Below, piece after piece: positions 11,845 through 23,953 of a DNA stretch of 64,000 bases. The notes beneath the pieces were generated by a model. The model was given only the letters and a program-made list of their open reading frames with translations. It was not told the origin of the DNA and made no database searches. The stretch lies in NCBI RefSeq assembly GCF_000003195.3, contig NC_012876.2:63854407-63918406 (forward strand), in the 5' to 3' direction. The position numbers and the translations under genes are program-made. Source of the DNA: Sorghum bicolor (Eukaryota; Streptophyta; Magnoliopsida; Poales; Poaceae). The stretch's first letter is position 1. Every line of letters starts with the position of its first letter.

Positions 11845-12089
11845 CTACCTCCATTCCTCCGTTCTAAATTATAAGTCAATTTTAAAGAATCAAAGCATCT
11901 TAAATTTGACCAAATTTATATGACAAAATAATAATATTTATGAGTATCATTAAGTTCTTCATTGATTATATTTTCATAGTATATCTACTTAATCTCATAA
12001 ATTTGTATAATTTTTTCTATAACTTTGATTAAACTTAAAATGCTTTGACTCTCCAAAATTCTTGGAATGTCTTGTAATTTGGGATGGAG
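11845..12089. mobile_element. Stowaway MITE
   Basis: Starts CTACCTCCATTCCTCCG with the interior AATTATAAGTC, and ends GTAATTTGGGATGGAG; flanked by TA at 11843-11844 and 12090-12091. It belongs to the same family as the element at 5352. Confidence 0.75.
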
Positions 12090-12296
12090 TATTTAGAACT
12101 GACTTATTTTTATTCGATGTTATATCCTAGTAACGTTGTTCATCGAAATGATATTAAGATGGAGACGAAGAATTACAAAAGGTCTATTAACATTTTGAGC
12201 AAAGTAGATTATAGCATAGAGGTAAAGCAAACCTTTTTCTTTGTCATATATTAACTAATCTAAATAATATGATCAGTTTCATCAATTTTTTGGTTA

Positions 12297-12798
12297 GGCC
12301 AGTCTCAGTGGGGTTTCACCAGGATATCATGCACATTTATTAGAGCGCCATGTTAGCAAAACTGCACTTTTTGCATGAAACGAAGAGGAAAGAGAATGAA
12401 GTAGTTTCATCATGGTGAAACTCTGCGGGCGTTGTTTCCCACGCACTGAAACGGGATGAAATCCCTACTGAGAACTAAATCGTTTCACCATCTTGCATGT
12501 GATCCAATCATTTTGCGGTACTTAAATGCTTTGCCCAACCTTTTCATCATGGTGAAACTCTGCGGGCGTTGTTTCCCACGCACTGAAACGGGATGAAATC
12601 CCTACTGAGAACTAAATCGTTTCACCATCTTGCATGTGATCCAATCATTTTGCGGTACTTAAATGCTTTGCCCAACCTAGGAAACGTCAAGACGAAACTC
12701 ATGCATTATGAAGATTGTTTCATTGTTCGTTTCATTGATGCTCCGTCAGCAGATTTGTTTTGGAAATAGTGCATTGAAACGGGCCACTGAGACTGGCC
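12297..12798. mobile_element. Tourist MITE with internal 137-bp tandem duplication
   Basis: Terminal repeats are GGCCAGTCTCAGTGG and CCACTGAGACTGGCC, flanked by TTA at 12294-12296 and 12799-12801, diagnostic of a PIF/Harbinger-type Tourist element; the termini resemble the mPing group (GGCCAGTCACAATGG). Two identical 137-base units lie at 12405-12541 and 12542-12678. A diverged relative lacking the duplication seems present at about 21970-22230. Confidence 0.85.
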
Positions 12799-12801
12799 TT
12801 A

Positions 12802-15800
12802 GTTCTACACCTTATAAAAATAAGTTTTTTTTTTTGCACTCTCGTATAAACTTTTTTTTAGATACGAAACTTTTAACCAGTGTACCATATCTAGATCTAG
12901 GGATGGACGGGCGAGATTTATTGTCTGTATATGTGTATTTATAATGTATTACTCACTTTATTTTTCTAAAGGAAAATGGCCGTATTTTAGGTTTGCCATA
13001 CGGTGATGTCAGGGCTCTCGGCCGGTGCATGCTCCACGCCGTGCCTGCACGACTGCGCGCTCGCCCGTGCGGGTGTGTACGCCGGGGAGTAGCGTAGGGG
13101 CGCCCACAGCCTGCCTCGGCGGCTCGGCAGTGCCCGGGACGGGGTCACCGAAGCTGCCAGCAGGAGCGCAAGCGGCGACGCCATGGATAAACGGAAGGCT
13201 CTGGAACTTTGTGAACGTGGCCTGAAGAGCTGGATTTTTTTATTAAAGAAATGGGTGCCTGAAGAGCTGGATACGTGGCAGAATATTAAGCTAGATCCTT
13301 TGGTGCAGATTTCGTCTATTAAAAGATAGGAGTGCTCAAGTGTTTCTTTTAATAATGTGATAAATATCAGGCTTCATTTTCACGAGTGAGAAATTTGGTT
13401 TATGCTGTACTGAAAAGGGACTGTTCACTGATTTTATACAATAGTTGATAAACTGTGCTGATAAGTTCAAACGAACAGGATTAATCAAATTTATTACATA
13501 GCATAATCACTTACTAGGTTAGTTTGGCAAAATTTACCAATTATATCGGAGGGCTAAATTTTGGATTGCCAACGTTCTAGTGTAATCAACTACAAATTGG
13601 CCGCCTAAATTTGACCATGCTAGTTTCATTATAGGAGGTGACACAAAACAAACACACTCATACCAGAAGAGCACAATTGGGCACATGAAGCGGGGGCGAG
13701 TACAGTGGGTGTCCGCGCAGCCGGACGCACGGAGCCAAGGCGATCACAATGTGGCCTGGCACGACGATGTCCATGGCGAGTGGGCGTAGGGCTGGGGCAG
13801 TGCACGACTGCTTGGGGCCGGCGCGAGCGCTCTGCTCAATCGCGATGGGGTAATTAGTGGCTTGGTGTGTAGTTTCTAGGAATCTATGAGTTTTTTAGCA
13901 TCCCTTGAGGTGCTCTGTGAAAAAATTCATAAATCTGGCCTCCAAATGTGAAGTTTCGGTGGATGGAGCAGAGACGTTTGACTTGAAAAATTGGATATGT
14001 AAAACTCACCCAAAGAGGCCATGTATATTGGACTTGGATCTCGTTGAAGTAGGTATGAACTTGGGAGGACCCATGTTAAGCGAGGGCCCAACTAGAAACG
14101 GGGCTTATTGTCATCGGCCTCGGCCTTGTCGATCTGGCCCATCCAGCCGCTTTCCCTCGTTGGCGTGGACCGTGGAGGGTGCGCGCATGGCATGGGCCGA
14201 ACAGAACCGAAAATTGCTTCGAGAAGGAACCTTGTGGGACGCTGACAAAAAGCATTCAGCAAAATTTGCTCAGAAATTCAGGCAAAGCGTTCAGCCAAAA
14301 CCGGTGGGGCCTTGCATGCGTTCGTGCATGTGCCAATATCAGTGCAGGCAGGCAGGCAGGTCGTCATCATCCCAGATGTTGTAAGCAGGGGTCGTCGTCA
14401 TCAAATTCACCATCGTCGTCGTACGCTATCGATCGTCCCTGATCGAGACCTTGACCCTGATATCCCATCCCATACGTGATGATGCAGCGACACAGCCACC
14501 CGCAGGCGATGGAGTGTTCCAACGGAGTGACGGACGGAACTGGCTGGAGGCGCGGCGGCGGTGCCCGGCCGTGCCGGTGCCCGCACGCCACGCCATCGCC
14601 GGCCATGCATGCCCTGCCTCCCGTGCCGCCCTTCCGGTTCCCCTGATGACGACGAGCGCGCGCGAGGGAAGGAGGCAGGAGATCTAGCGACCGGGGAACA
14701 AAATCTCCTTTTGCATTGCATGCAGCATGCTGGTGACGTCCAGTCGTTGTACGCAAAGGCCGCGCGACGCGATGCCGACGCGTACGGCTTCCCAATTTCC
14801 CATCCTCCTGCAGCAGCGACCCGCCCGACCATGATGAGGAGCAGAGGAAGACGACGACTCGCTCGCGGGACGGGACGGCGGACCCCTCCGGGCCGCCGGC
14901 CGCTAGCTGGGCCCAGGCAGCCAGCCCATGCACAGTGCCCCCATGCGGGCTCTGTCGCGCGCGTTTGGGCCCCGGCCTTCTTTCCTCCGCTCCGCCCGAT
15001 CGTTCCGCTGAGCACTGTCCGTCGTCGATCCAGCTGTACAGTATGTATGCACGTACAGGTTGGAGTTGGAGCCGTGCGTTTTTTTTTTTTTTTTTACTGT
15101 GGGGGTAAATAAAACGAGACCGACGAGAATGGACCGCGCGCCGGGCGGGCAGCTTTTGGCGCGCGCACGTTACCTACCTACTGACGCCACGGCACGGGTG
15201 CCGGTCGGCGGCGGACACGCGGCGACGTACGAGGATCGTCGGCCCCAGCGCCGAGGGCTAGCTAGCTAGGCGGCGTCCGGCCGGCCGGCCGGGCACGGCT
15301 GCAGCATGCACCATCGATGCGATGCGACTACTAGTGCGTCGCCTGCTCGGCTGCCCCCCGCCGCGCCGTCACTCGTGCGGTCGTGCCATGCCGTGCCGTG
15401 CAGGCAGAGGCAGGCATGGCAGGCGCGCAGTGAGGCGTCCCGGCCGGCCGGTCTCCGCCACACGACGACGGCGACTGGTCGGGACGCGCGCGCCGTCTCG
15501 CCTCCGCGCTCCGCTCCATAAGGCCGCCGCGCGCCGGACGACTCACCGGCCGGGACGAACGAAGCATCGGCGAGCTCGGACGACAGTCGGACGGACCGGG
15601 ACCGCCGGCACCAATACGCGGCTACTACCTCGTAGCTAGCTAGCGCGCTGCACCAACGACCACTGCACGCCGTGCATGGTACTCGCGCCCGTAGCGCTGT
15701 CGTCGTCGTCGACTCGTCGTCCTCGATCTATCGGCCTGCTGCCCGCTAGCTGATGCCCCGCCGGCCCACGCCACGCACGTACGCGCGCGGTCCTGTCCTG

Positions 15801-17035
15801 GCTCCCGTACGCCATGAGCAACAGGAGTTCTTCCTAACATGAAATAACTAGGTTAAAAAAATTTATCTCATAAATTACAGATAAAATAAATAATTAGTTT
15901 TTATTTTCGTCTGAAAAAATTTGTAAAAAATTTTATTTTTTTTTAGGAAGGGGGGCCGTCGATCGAGTGTGAAAAAATGGGCACTGTACAGTCACTGTTG
16001 CTGGATCCATCCGGTAGAGTCCGGACAGGGCAGAATAGATGATGATGATGATGATATATAGGAGACGAGAGCTATAACAGTAACGTCTCTAAAAGTCACT
16101 CTGGTTGATGATGATGTTTAGTGTCTTATCGACATCAATTATTGTTAGATATAGGCATTCACGTAGAAACGGAACACACGCACGTTCATGCATGGTTTTT
16201 GGTTAATAATAGAAAGGAGCCTATGTCTAAAACAACGTGTTCAACTTTCAAACATCTCATCATCAACAGGGGAGCTGAAAAGGAGAGAGAACTATGCAAT
16301 GCAATGGGAGCGATCGAGGGCCAAAGCGTCCTCTTGTTTTCGGATCTAATTAACCGTTGGTAAATAATGATAACAAGTACGTGTCTTCAAGCTAAACATT
16401 TTTTTAAGACTCTTAATAGTCAAATATGTAGATGCATGTGTAACTCTAACTTTTATCCTTTCCTTTAGTTAAAAAAAAGAACTTTAATTAACTTCATCCA
16501 AGGAAAAGTAACATGGATGGGTTATGAAATTAGAGGGAGCAATACCAATACATTAGAAGCTTTACATATATGGACACATCGATTTGATATTCGTGAGGGA
16601 ATCGAAGAAGTAAAAACTGTGTACTAGTGCACAACTGCACATGGCCCGTGCATGCACGATACTCCACTGATACTGACGGAGCATCTATGTATCCACCGGT
16701 GGATCCACGGAAGGCTATGCATGCATGCAAGCACCGGACTGACTGTGTAAATAATAAAGCACTGACAAAAAATCCGGTGCCCGACCGGCCGGGGCAAATA
16801 ATAGCGATCGCCGTGTCCGTGCAGTGGCAAAGACACCAGACATTTCTTGCTGCACTTTTGCCAGCTGCATCTGCAAGCCTGCATGCTGCTAATGGTGCAT
16901 GGTGGGGTTCTACGGCTCCTGTTCATCGGTCACATGCTTGATCTCTCGAATCGAATCCACCGGCCGGTTATGTTTATGTCGCAACAGTAGTCTGAGTGTC
17001 TGACAAAGAAAACAGAGGCTACGGAGTAGTTTTAT
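12802..17035. other. Intergenic with GC-rich islands, no supported gene
   Basis: GC-rich segments at about 13000-13230, 13670-13860 and especially 14400-15830 contain many overlapping open frames on both strands. None shows a recognisable domain, a consistent frame across introns, or a start context I would trust, and all look like composition effects. At about 15845-15950 there is a truncated GGCCTTGTTTAG-family MITE fragment. A short ATG/GAT-rich tract lies at about 16037-16055. The rest is unremarkable. Confidence 0.4.
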
Positions 17036-17038
17036 TTA

Positions 17039-17266
17039 GGCCTTGTCAATGCAAAATAAAAAATGATTTGAATATACTGTAGCACTTCCGTTTGTATTTA
17101 TCGATTAGTGTCTAATCATAAACTAACTAGACCTAAAAGATTTATAGATAAACTGTGCAATTAGTTATTTTTATCTAATATTTAATGCTTTATACATGTT
17201 CCGCAAGATTTGATGTGACAATAAATCTTTAAAAGTTTTGAATTTTGAGGTGAACTAAACAAGGCC
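17039..17266. mobile_element. Tourist-like MITE with TTA duplication
   Basis: Starts GGCCTTGTCAATGC and ends GTGAACTAAACAAGGCC; TTA at 17036-17038 and 17267-17269. The interior is typical of the GGCCTTGTTTAG family, in reverse orientation relative to the copy at 6509. Confidence 0.85.
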
Positions 17267-18295
17267 TTACTGTTAATTAGTTACTGCAAACCTCGGAGCA
17301 GCTGTTCCTCCCTTTTGAACTTTCAAACGTCTCTGAAAAATGCATGCTCCATCCAATAATGGATGGGGTTTGTTCGGTTCCATTCCAATCAATCATACAA
17401 GGCTGGTTGTTTCACATCGCTGCTAGTCCCTTCACTACACCATCATCGTTCATCAACCAGCTGTCAATTTTCATTTTCCATATATGAAAGAACATTTTTT
17501 TTTTAAAAAAAAAGAAGAAACCATATGCAAGTGCTCTCTGCTGATGATTGACCAAGCCACTAATTAAGGGCCCTCTCGCGCGCTCTAACAAGAAATATCT
17601 GGAGCTATTGCACGGGCGATGTGCTGGTGGTTCACCCCCTAACAGGACGGGTTGCTAAAAGTAGCCCGGCCGGGCGGGCGTGGTTGCTCTTGCTCCAATC
17701 CAACAAGTACCTGTATCTATCTAGCTATGATCTGCATGCGGATTGGCGATTGGCACAGGTACAGGAACAGCACCAGTCCTAGTTTATTATTACTGCTAGC
17801 TGCGGCTGGCTGCTGCTCGAGGCTGAGCTGAGCACCGTCCATTCCATTCTTCATCAGTTCTTCTGCTGCTGTGGTCCGCTCGCATGGTCCTGTCCTGGAT
17901 ATATTATATACTGTACACTCTCTATCGTTCAAGATTAAAACTTTACGATCTTTAATCAATAATTTAGTCAGCAACTTTAGCTCTTGTAGTACAAATTGAT
18001 ATCATTAGACTGTAATCAAAGTTATTGCTGCCTTAAGTTGTTCGGACTCTTCTAGATATCTAGCTTTTTTTTGTACCTAGTTTAAATTTAGGTGCCCAAC
18101 AAAAGCTATGCACTTAAAAAAACTAAAATGACTTATAATTTCAAACGAATGTGGTTTCCAATACTCATAACAATACAATATAATACAAAATAAATAAATG
18201 GTCAAAGCATTCTAGCTACTTGCTATAGTACTGGATAAGCTAGCCATAAATCATGGCTTCTTCTGGCTTTGCGTTCATTTCGCCAAGAGAAATAA

Positions 18296-18501
18296 GGGCA
18301 CTCCCAATGCAAGACTCTATCACAGAGTCCAAGACAATTAATTACATATTATTTATGGTATTTTGCTGATGTGGCAGCATATTTATTAAAGAAAGAGGTA
18401 GAAAAAATAAGACTCCAAGTCTTATTTAGACTCCAAGTCCATATTGTTCGAGGTAATAAATAACTTTAGACTCCATGATAGAGTCTGCATTGTGAGTGCC
18501 C
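18296..18501. mobile_element. Tourist-type MITE (GGGCACTCCCAATG family)
   Basis: The inverted termini pair over more than 25 bases: GGGCACTCCCAATGCAAGAC at the left and the complementary GTCTGCATTGTGAGTGCCC at the right. Flanking TAA repeats at 18293-18295 and 18502-18504. Length 206 bp, non-coding. Confidence 0.85.
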
Positions 18502-18877
18502 TAAGGGTCGTTTGGATGATCCATGTTTTGGATACCAAACGGAAGGTTTAAACATTAACTAATTGTGTGGTCTAGCAAAAACTAATAGATGCTAATTAAT
18601 GACTATAGCTTATTAGAAAAAAGAATTTTATAATTTTTTTTTGACGAACTGAATTTTATAATTAGCCCGCATTTATCCTATTATCCTATGACGACAGACT
18701 TAGTCCGTGATCCAAACAAGTCTAAAAAATAGCACATGTGAGCAGTTCTACTATAGTTGTTGGTATAGAAAGAGGTGGAGCCACAAAATAAAGGTCATGT
18801 CAAATAGGCCCATAGTTTATTATAGGTGGTCGTGTTATGTCAAATTGTGCCATGTTGATCTATTTTATGCATATTTA

Positions 18878-19120
18878 GGCCGTGTTTAGTTCATGAAGTG
18901 AAAAATTTTACGACATTGTAGTATTTTCGTTTGTTTGTGGTAATTATTGTCTAACTATAGACTAACTAGGTTTAAAAGATTCGTCTCGTAAGTTCCGACC
19001 AAACTGTGTAATTAGTTTTTATTTTCGTCTATATTTAATACTCTATACATGTGTCTAAATATTCGATGTGACGGAGAATCTTGAAAAATTTTGGGTTTTT
19101 TGGTGGAAGTAAACAAGGCC
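18878..19120. mobile_element. Tourist-like MITE with TTA duplication
   Basis: Starts GGCCGTGTTTAGTTCATG and ends GTAAACAAGGCC; TTA at 18875-18877 and 19121-19123. Well conserved with the family (GATGTGACGGAGAATCTTG), so a relatively young copy. Confidence 0.85.
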
Positions 19121-19342
19121 TTATATTAAGCATTATAAACTATAATACGTTGTGCTGGTTCCAAAATGGAATCATGTTATATTGCCAAGCATGGCTTCGA
19201 GGAGCATGAGCACACGTACGAACGCTCCTATAGAAGCACTGTACGGAACACCTTTTTATCCATGGAAATTCGATGATTTGTCGCTCTAAAGAAGGCCACT
19301 TCTACTTGTTAATTGGACCTGCATTGTCAAGATAGATACACA

Positions 19343-19572
19343 GGCATTGTTTAGTTCTCATCAAAACCCATTTTTTTTTTCAAAATTTCCCATCATATCA
19401 AATCTTACGGCACATGTATGGAGCATTAAATATACTAATTACACAGTTTGCCTGTAAATCGTGAGACGAATCTTTTAAGCCTAATTACTCTATGATTGGA
19501 CACTGTTTGTCAAATAAAAACGAAAACGTTACATTAGCGAAATCAAAAAAATTTCGCAACTAAACGAGCGCC
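19343..19572. mobile_element. Tourist-like MITE
   Basis: Starts GGCATTGTTTAGTTCTC and ends CAACTAAACGAGCGCC, with the family interior (CATATCAAATCTTACGGCACATG and CGTGAGACGAATC). The termini are mutated and the target duplication is not clear. Confidence 0.7.
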
Positions 19573-20933
19573 ATAGATAGATGTTCCCCTGACGATAATA
19601 GTTTTGATGTACTTTCCCATAGATCAATGTTTTTTTTGTCAAAAAAAATGTTTTTTTATTGTTTCCTTACACCTGATTTACCTGAATATGGTGGCCAGCC
19701 GGCAGCCATACTGGAAACGGCATTGCATGCTGTGAAAAAAACCAAAAGAAGATCGATATCTGGGTGTCCGTTTCTGGGAGTGTGTAATATTCCTGTGCAT
19801 GTCCGTCCACCCTTTCTTTATATTTTTTTCCTGGCTTCTTAGTTCTGCTTTTCCAAAGCTTTGTTCTTGGTCTCTGTACCGAGGCGTCTCACGGCAGATT
19901 CCAACGGGCATATGGAAGCAGCTAAGCAGTACCTTTAAGCAGTACGTACCTTCTACCAGTGGCAGTGAATGAGTGAGAACATGGAAGCTAGCTAGCTCCA
20001 AACCCCATGGCAAATTGACAATCATCAGTTGGTATTTTGAAGAGGACGCTGAAGCTCCAAAAGATTAACGGCCTATTACAAGGAATCCACACGAATGCAA
20101 TAAGGCATCGACAGCTGGCACCAAGTGGAGATTTTTTTTCACGAATAGACAAAAGGTTTGCGCATCTTTCTATTTAAGATTGAGAAATAGTGAAGAATAC
20201 AATGACGTGCCATGAATATAGCATATTAGGAGGGATAGTGTTATACAATCGTCTCTATGTCCTCCGTAGCACAAGAAGAACATGGGGTACTACTCTCTGG
20301 TAGAGGATTAAAATAATAGCCACATAGATAGAGCATTATAATTAATAGAGATATGTTGATTAAAAATTACCTCTCTCATGTTTTGATGTATTAAAGGTAT
20401 ATTGAGCTAGCAGAAAATTTCAAAATATATTCAAATGTTCACTTCAAAAAGTTGGACTCCCCTAATGTAGGACTGCGAGCCCTCAACCGTGCATGGAAAC
20501 TTGCTCTTCTAAATATTTGCTTCAATAGTGCTAGGTAGATTAGGTCTAGAAGGAGACAAGTAGATTATAAGCTTGGATTCCTTAAGTTGTCAGGAGCGTA
20601 GATTTTAGGTATAATTTATTGTACCCCTCGTCCTTTGTATTCTCCACCATCTTTGTGTGCAAAAATAACTGGCTACAAAAGTTATGGACAATAACAAAAA
20701 TGACTTTATATTTATGGGGCGTCCTTGGTTCCTGGCTGCCTACTAGGCAACATTCCTAGAATGTCAATTTTGATTGCCCAGTGACACTTGATTTCTGCCT
20801 GGCAAGCCATGAAACAACCAAGCCCTATAGGCTGAAGATAAGGCAACACTACTCTTAATAACTTTATAAACACGATCACACATAGTTGATCTATTAATTT
20901 GTCAAATAATGACAATCTTACACAAGCTATATA

Positions 20934-21164
20934 CTCCCTCTATCCCAATTTATTTGTCGTCTCCGGTTTTCGTGTCATAAGTTTGACGCAATTTGTAGAA
21001 AAATACATACAATATTTTTATTTCTAAATAAATTTATTAAAAACTAGATTTAAAGATCTTTCCGACGACACATGTACCATAATATTAATATTTTTTAATA
21101 TATATATTTTGTCAAAGTTATTTTTTGGGAAGCGCAATTGACATTTATTTTAGGACGGAGGGAG
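20934..21164. mobile_element. Stowaway MITE
   Basis: Starts CTCCCTCTATCCCAATTTATT and ends TTTATTTTAGGACGGAGGGAG, flanked by TA (20932-20933 and 21165-21166). Its interior differs from the copies at 5352 and 11845, so it is a different subfamily. Confidence 0.8.
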
Positions 21165-21281
21165 TATGTCAGTACGAGACCAAAGTATTACAAACTATAG
21201 GAAGTTGTTCAGGAGTAGGAGGTAGTTGGATTCTGAGATTGAGAGGAAACAAGAGGTAGTTGGAGGACGAGAAAGCCATTG

Positions 21282-21424
21282 CGCAAAATATACACAATTT
21301 ACTTGTAATTTGTGACATGAATTTTTTGAGCCTAATTAGTTCACGGTTAGATAATATTTGCCAAATAAAAATGAAAGTGCTATAGTACCTAAAAAATTTC
21401 ACCTCTCCAACTAAACAAGGCCTT
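21282..21424. mobile_element. Truncated Tourist-like MITE (right half)
   Basis: Only the right half of the GGCCTTGTTTAG family remains (ACACAATTTACTTGTAATTTG through CAACTAAACAAGGCC). The left half is missing. Confidence 0.65.
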
Positions 21425-21608
21425 AAATGGTCCAACCGGTTCACCTTTAGGGTCCACACAATACAGTTGGCTATCTTTTACTCTTTAGGCAGACTGAACC
21501 GCCATTTAGGTGAAAAGATTTTGTATCTCCAACCCTTAATCCATCAAGCTCTACACCTGTCCTCTCCGAGATAAACGATATCAAGCATGTTCGTTTGAGC
21601 TTATCAGT

Positions 21609-21807
21609 CAGGGGCGGATCTGCACCACGGGCTAGGAGGGTTGTAGCTCGGTGTGTAGCCTAAAATTGCTAAGAATACCTATTCATCTTCAGTTCAAAAT
21701 AATTTAGATTCAATGTTCAACCCTATCTGGTACTGATCTGTCGTAGGATTTTTAGTCTTCTCTTACTATTTAGCCTCTCTCTTGCATCGTTTCTGGATCC
21801 ACCACTG
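21609..21807. mobile_element. Candidate hAT-type MITE
   Basis: The left end CAGGGGCGGATCTGC pairs imperfectly with the right end GGATCCACCACTG, resembling the CAGTGGCGGA termini of plant hAT MITEs. No clear 8-bp duplication was found, so the call is tentative. Confidence 0.4.
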
Positions 21808-22449
21808 CTGTTATCGGCCGAATCTACCAGCCATTCAGCAGCGTTTTTCTCTCACAAGAAATCAACGAACAATATTTTCTGTCATGACTTATTAGGCAAA
21901 CGAACCGAGCGGACGATGAAGTCAATAAGCAGGAGTTAATAACACTACCTAATGCCTACAAACATCTCAGGCTAGTATCAATGCATGTTTCATGAGGGTG
22001 TCATGCACATTAAATAGGGTGTCACATAAGCAAAATTGCTGACTTGGCAGAATCATTAAATAAAGAATTTCATCAGATGAGAGAGGAGTTTTATCACCAT
22101 AAAACTCATGTGAATCGGTTATTTTGATACTATAACATGAAATTAATGCATTGACCACTGACCTCGTACTCGTAAAACAGTAACCACAAAACAAACTCCC
22201 GCTGACGGAATCGACTTCCGCAATGGCCATTTGTAGGATGGCGGAGTTGGTAGAGGGCTAGAAGCCTAGAACAGTAGAGCTACGCTACGCAGGCTGGGCC
22301 TGGCACGCCCAAACCTCCACCCAGGCCTGTGGAAATGGAACGGGTGAAAAGGCGTTTGGAAACTCTTGATTGGGGTGAGTTTGCCCTGCCCCTTTACCAC
22401 AAAAGGGCAAATGAAAAGGGAAACCCAGCCCACACGCTACAGTACTTCC

Positions 22450-23109
22450 CGGCCTACTTTTACCCACTGGCGGCATGGTAATAACTCCCGGTAGCATGCA
22501 ATTCCTTTCCTGGGCGGTAGCACGAGTCACACCAGTGACAAGTCACCAGCCACCGCAGCCAGCACCGGCACAGCACTGCATCACCCGTCGCACTGTGCCA
22601 CTGTGTCTGTGTGTGTGTGTCTGTCAGCGGAAAAATACAAGCGCCACCATGAATACTCACCTGATCATTGCTGACACAGGCTGAGACGCGTAGGCCCGGC
22701 CATTGGCGGCCCCCGCGCGTCAGCGAGAGGCTGGCATGAGCAGTGAGTGCCATGACATGCCGGCCCTTGGATTTGATACCGGATGCTCCCTCCCTCCCTC
22801 CCTGTGGCCACTACTGGGGACTCGAGTGTGGGTGGAGGAGGGCCCAGCGGCCAGGGGAAACATCTTCTGTGCAAGCAGCCAGCCCAGCCCCGTGTCGCAG
22901 ACGCAGCTGCCTACAACAGCTGTTCTGTTCGATCATTCATGCTAGGAGGTGCTACAGTAGTTTAGTACGGTCGCGTTCCGGCCCCTCTCTTCGACCTACC
23001 TCAGCTCGCCGGCGTCGACGCCATCGGCATCTCTCAGCTCTGTGCCGCGTGCCGCCTCTCTCTCTCTCTCCTCGTGTGTGTCGTCGCTGAGGGAGGAGAA
23101 AAGGCTTCA
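22450..23109. other. Upstream region of the SPL gene
   Basis: Moderately GC-rich with simple TG and CT tracts (about 22605-22622 and 23055-23070). Open frames on both strands are short and unsupported. It may hold distal regulatory sequence for the SPL gene, but no element was recognised with confidence. Confidence 0.3.
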
Positions 23110-23356
23110 GGCTTTGTTTAGTTTCGAAAAAGATTTTGGAATTTGACACTGTAGTATTTTCGTTTATATTTGACAAATATTATCCAATCACGTACTAACC
23201 AGACTTAAAAGATTCATCTTATGATTTATAATAGGCAAACTGTGTAATTAGTTTTTGTTTTCGTCTATATATAATATTTTATATATGTGCTCTAAGACTC
23301 GACGTGATAGAAAAATTTTGAAAAGTTTTTTATTTTTGGGTAAACTAAACAAGGCC
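23110..23356. mobile_element. Tourist-like MITE upstream of the SPL gene
   Basis: Starts GGCTTTGTTTAGTTTCG and ends GTAAACTAAACAAGGCC, with the family interior. It lies about 600 bases upstream of the SPL start codon, so it may be within the promoter. Confidence 0.8.
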
Positions 23357-23953
23357 TAATTACTTTTTCCCAGTCTGTCCGATACTCTGAGCGATTTGAT
23401 AACTGGGGACAGGCGGCCGGCCGGAGATGGCATGCGGCTGAGCGGCCGCCTCGCTCTGCCACAAGCGCAAGCGCATCCGTCCGTCCCTCGCGTCGCGTCT
23501 ACAAAAAGGCAGGAGAGGCGTTGGTTTGGTTGTCACGGGGTGGTGGCGACGTGCGCCCGTCATACCAACCGCGGCCGATGGAAGCGAAAGGTGGCGGTGG
23601 CGCGGCTAGCTAGGCTGCCTCGTGCGCGCGCGTGAGAGACCGTGCTCAGCGCCCAGACGAGACGACGCCGCAGCTGCAGCTGCAGCTCTGCTCGCATCAC
23701 ACAACAACAGTCACACGCCCACAGTGGAGGCGGAGGCGGAGTGAGTAGTGCAAGGAGAGAGAGAGACAGAGACAGGGGGAGAGAGAGAGAGAGCACAGGT
23801 AGTTTTATTTTTAAGGCAACAGCGAGCCCCGCTGTCCCTCTCCTTCGCCACCTCTCTCTCTTTCCTCCCTCTTGGAGGAGAGAGAAGAGGGGGATACCCC
23901 AGCCACAGCCAGCACAAGACCACCCAGCCCCTCTCGCTGACGTCGCCGCCGCA

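Noticed and set aside
13905..14933. Open frames of about 160-200 codons
   Set aside because: No recognisable domain and no conserved-looking segments; composition effect or decayed transposon sequence.
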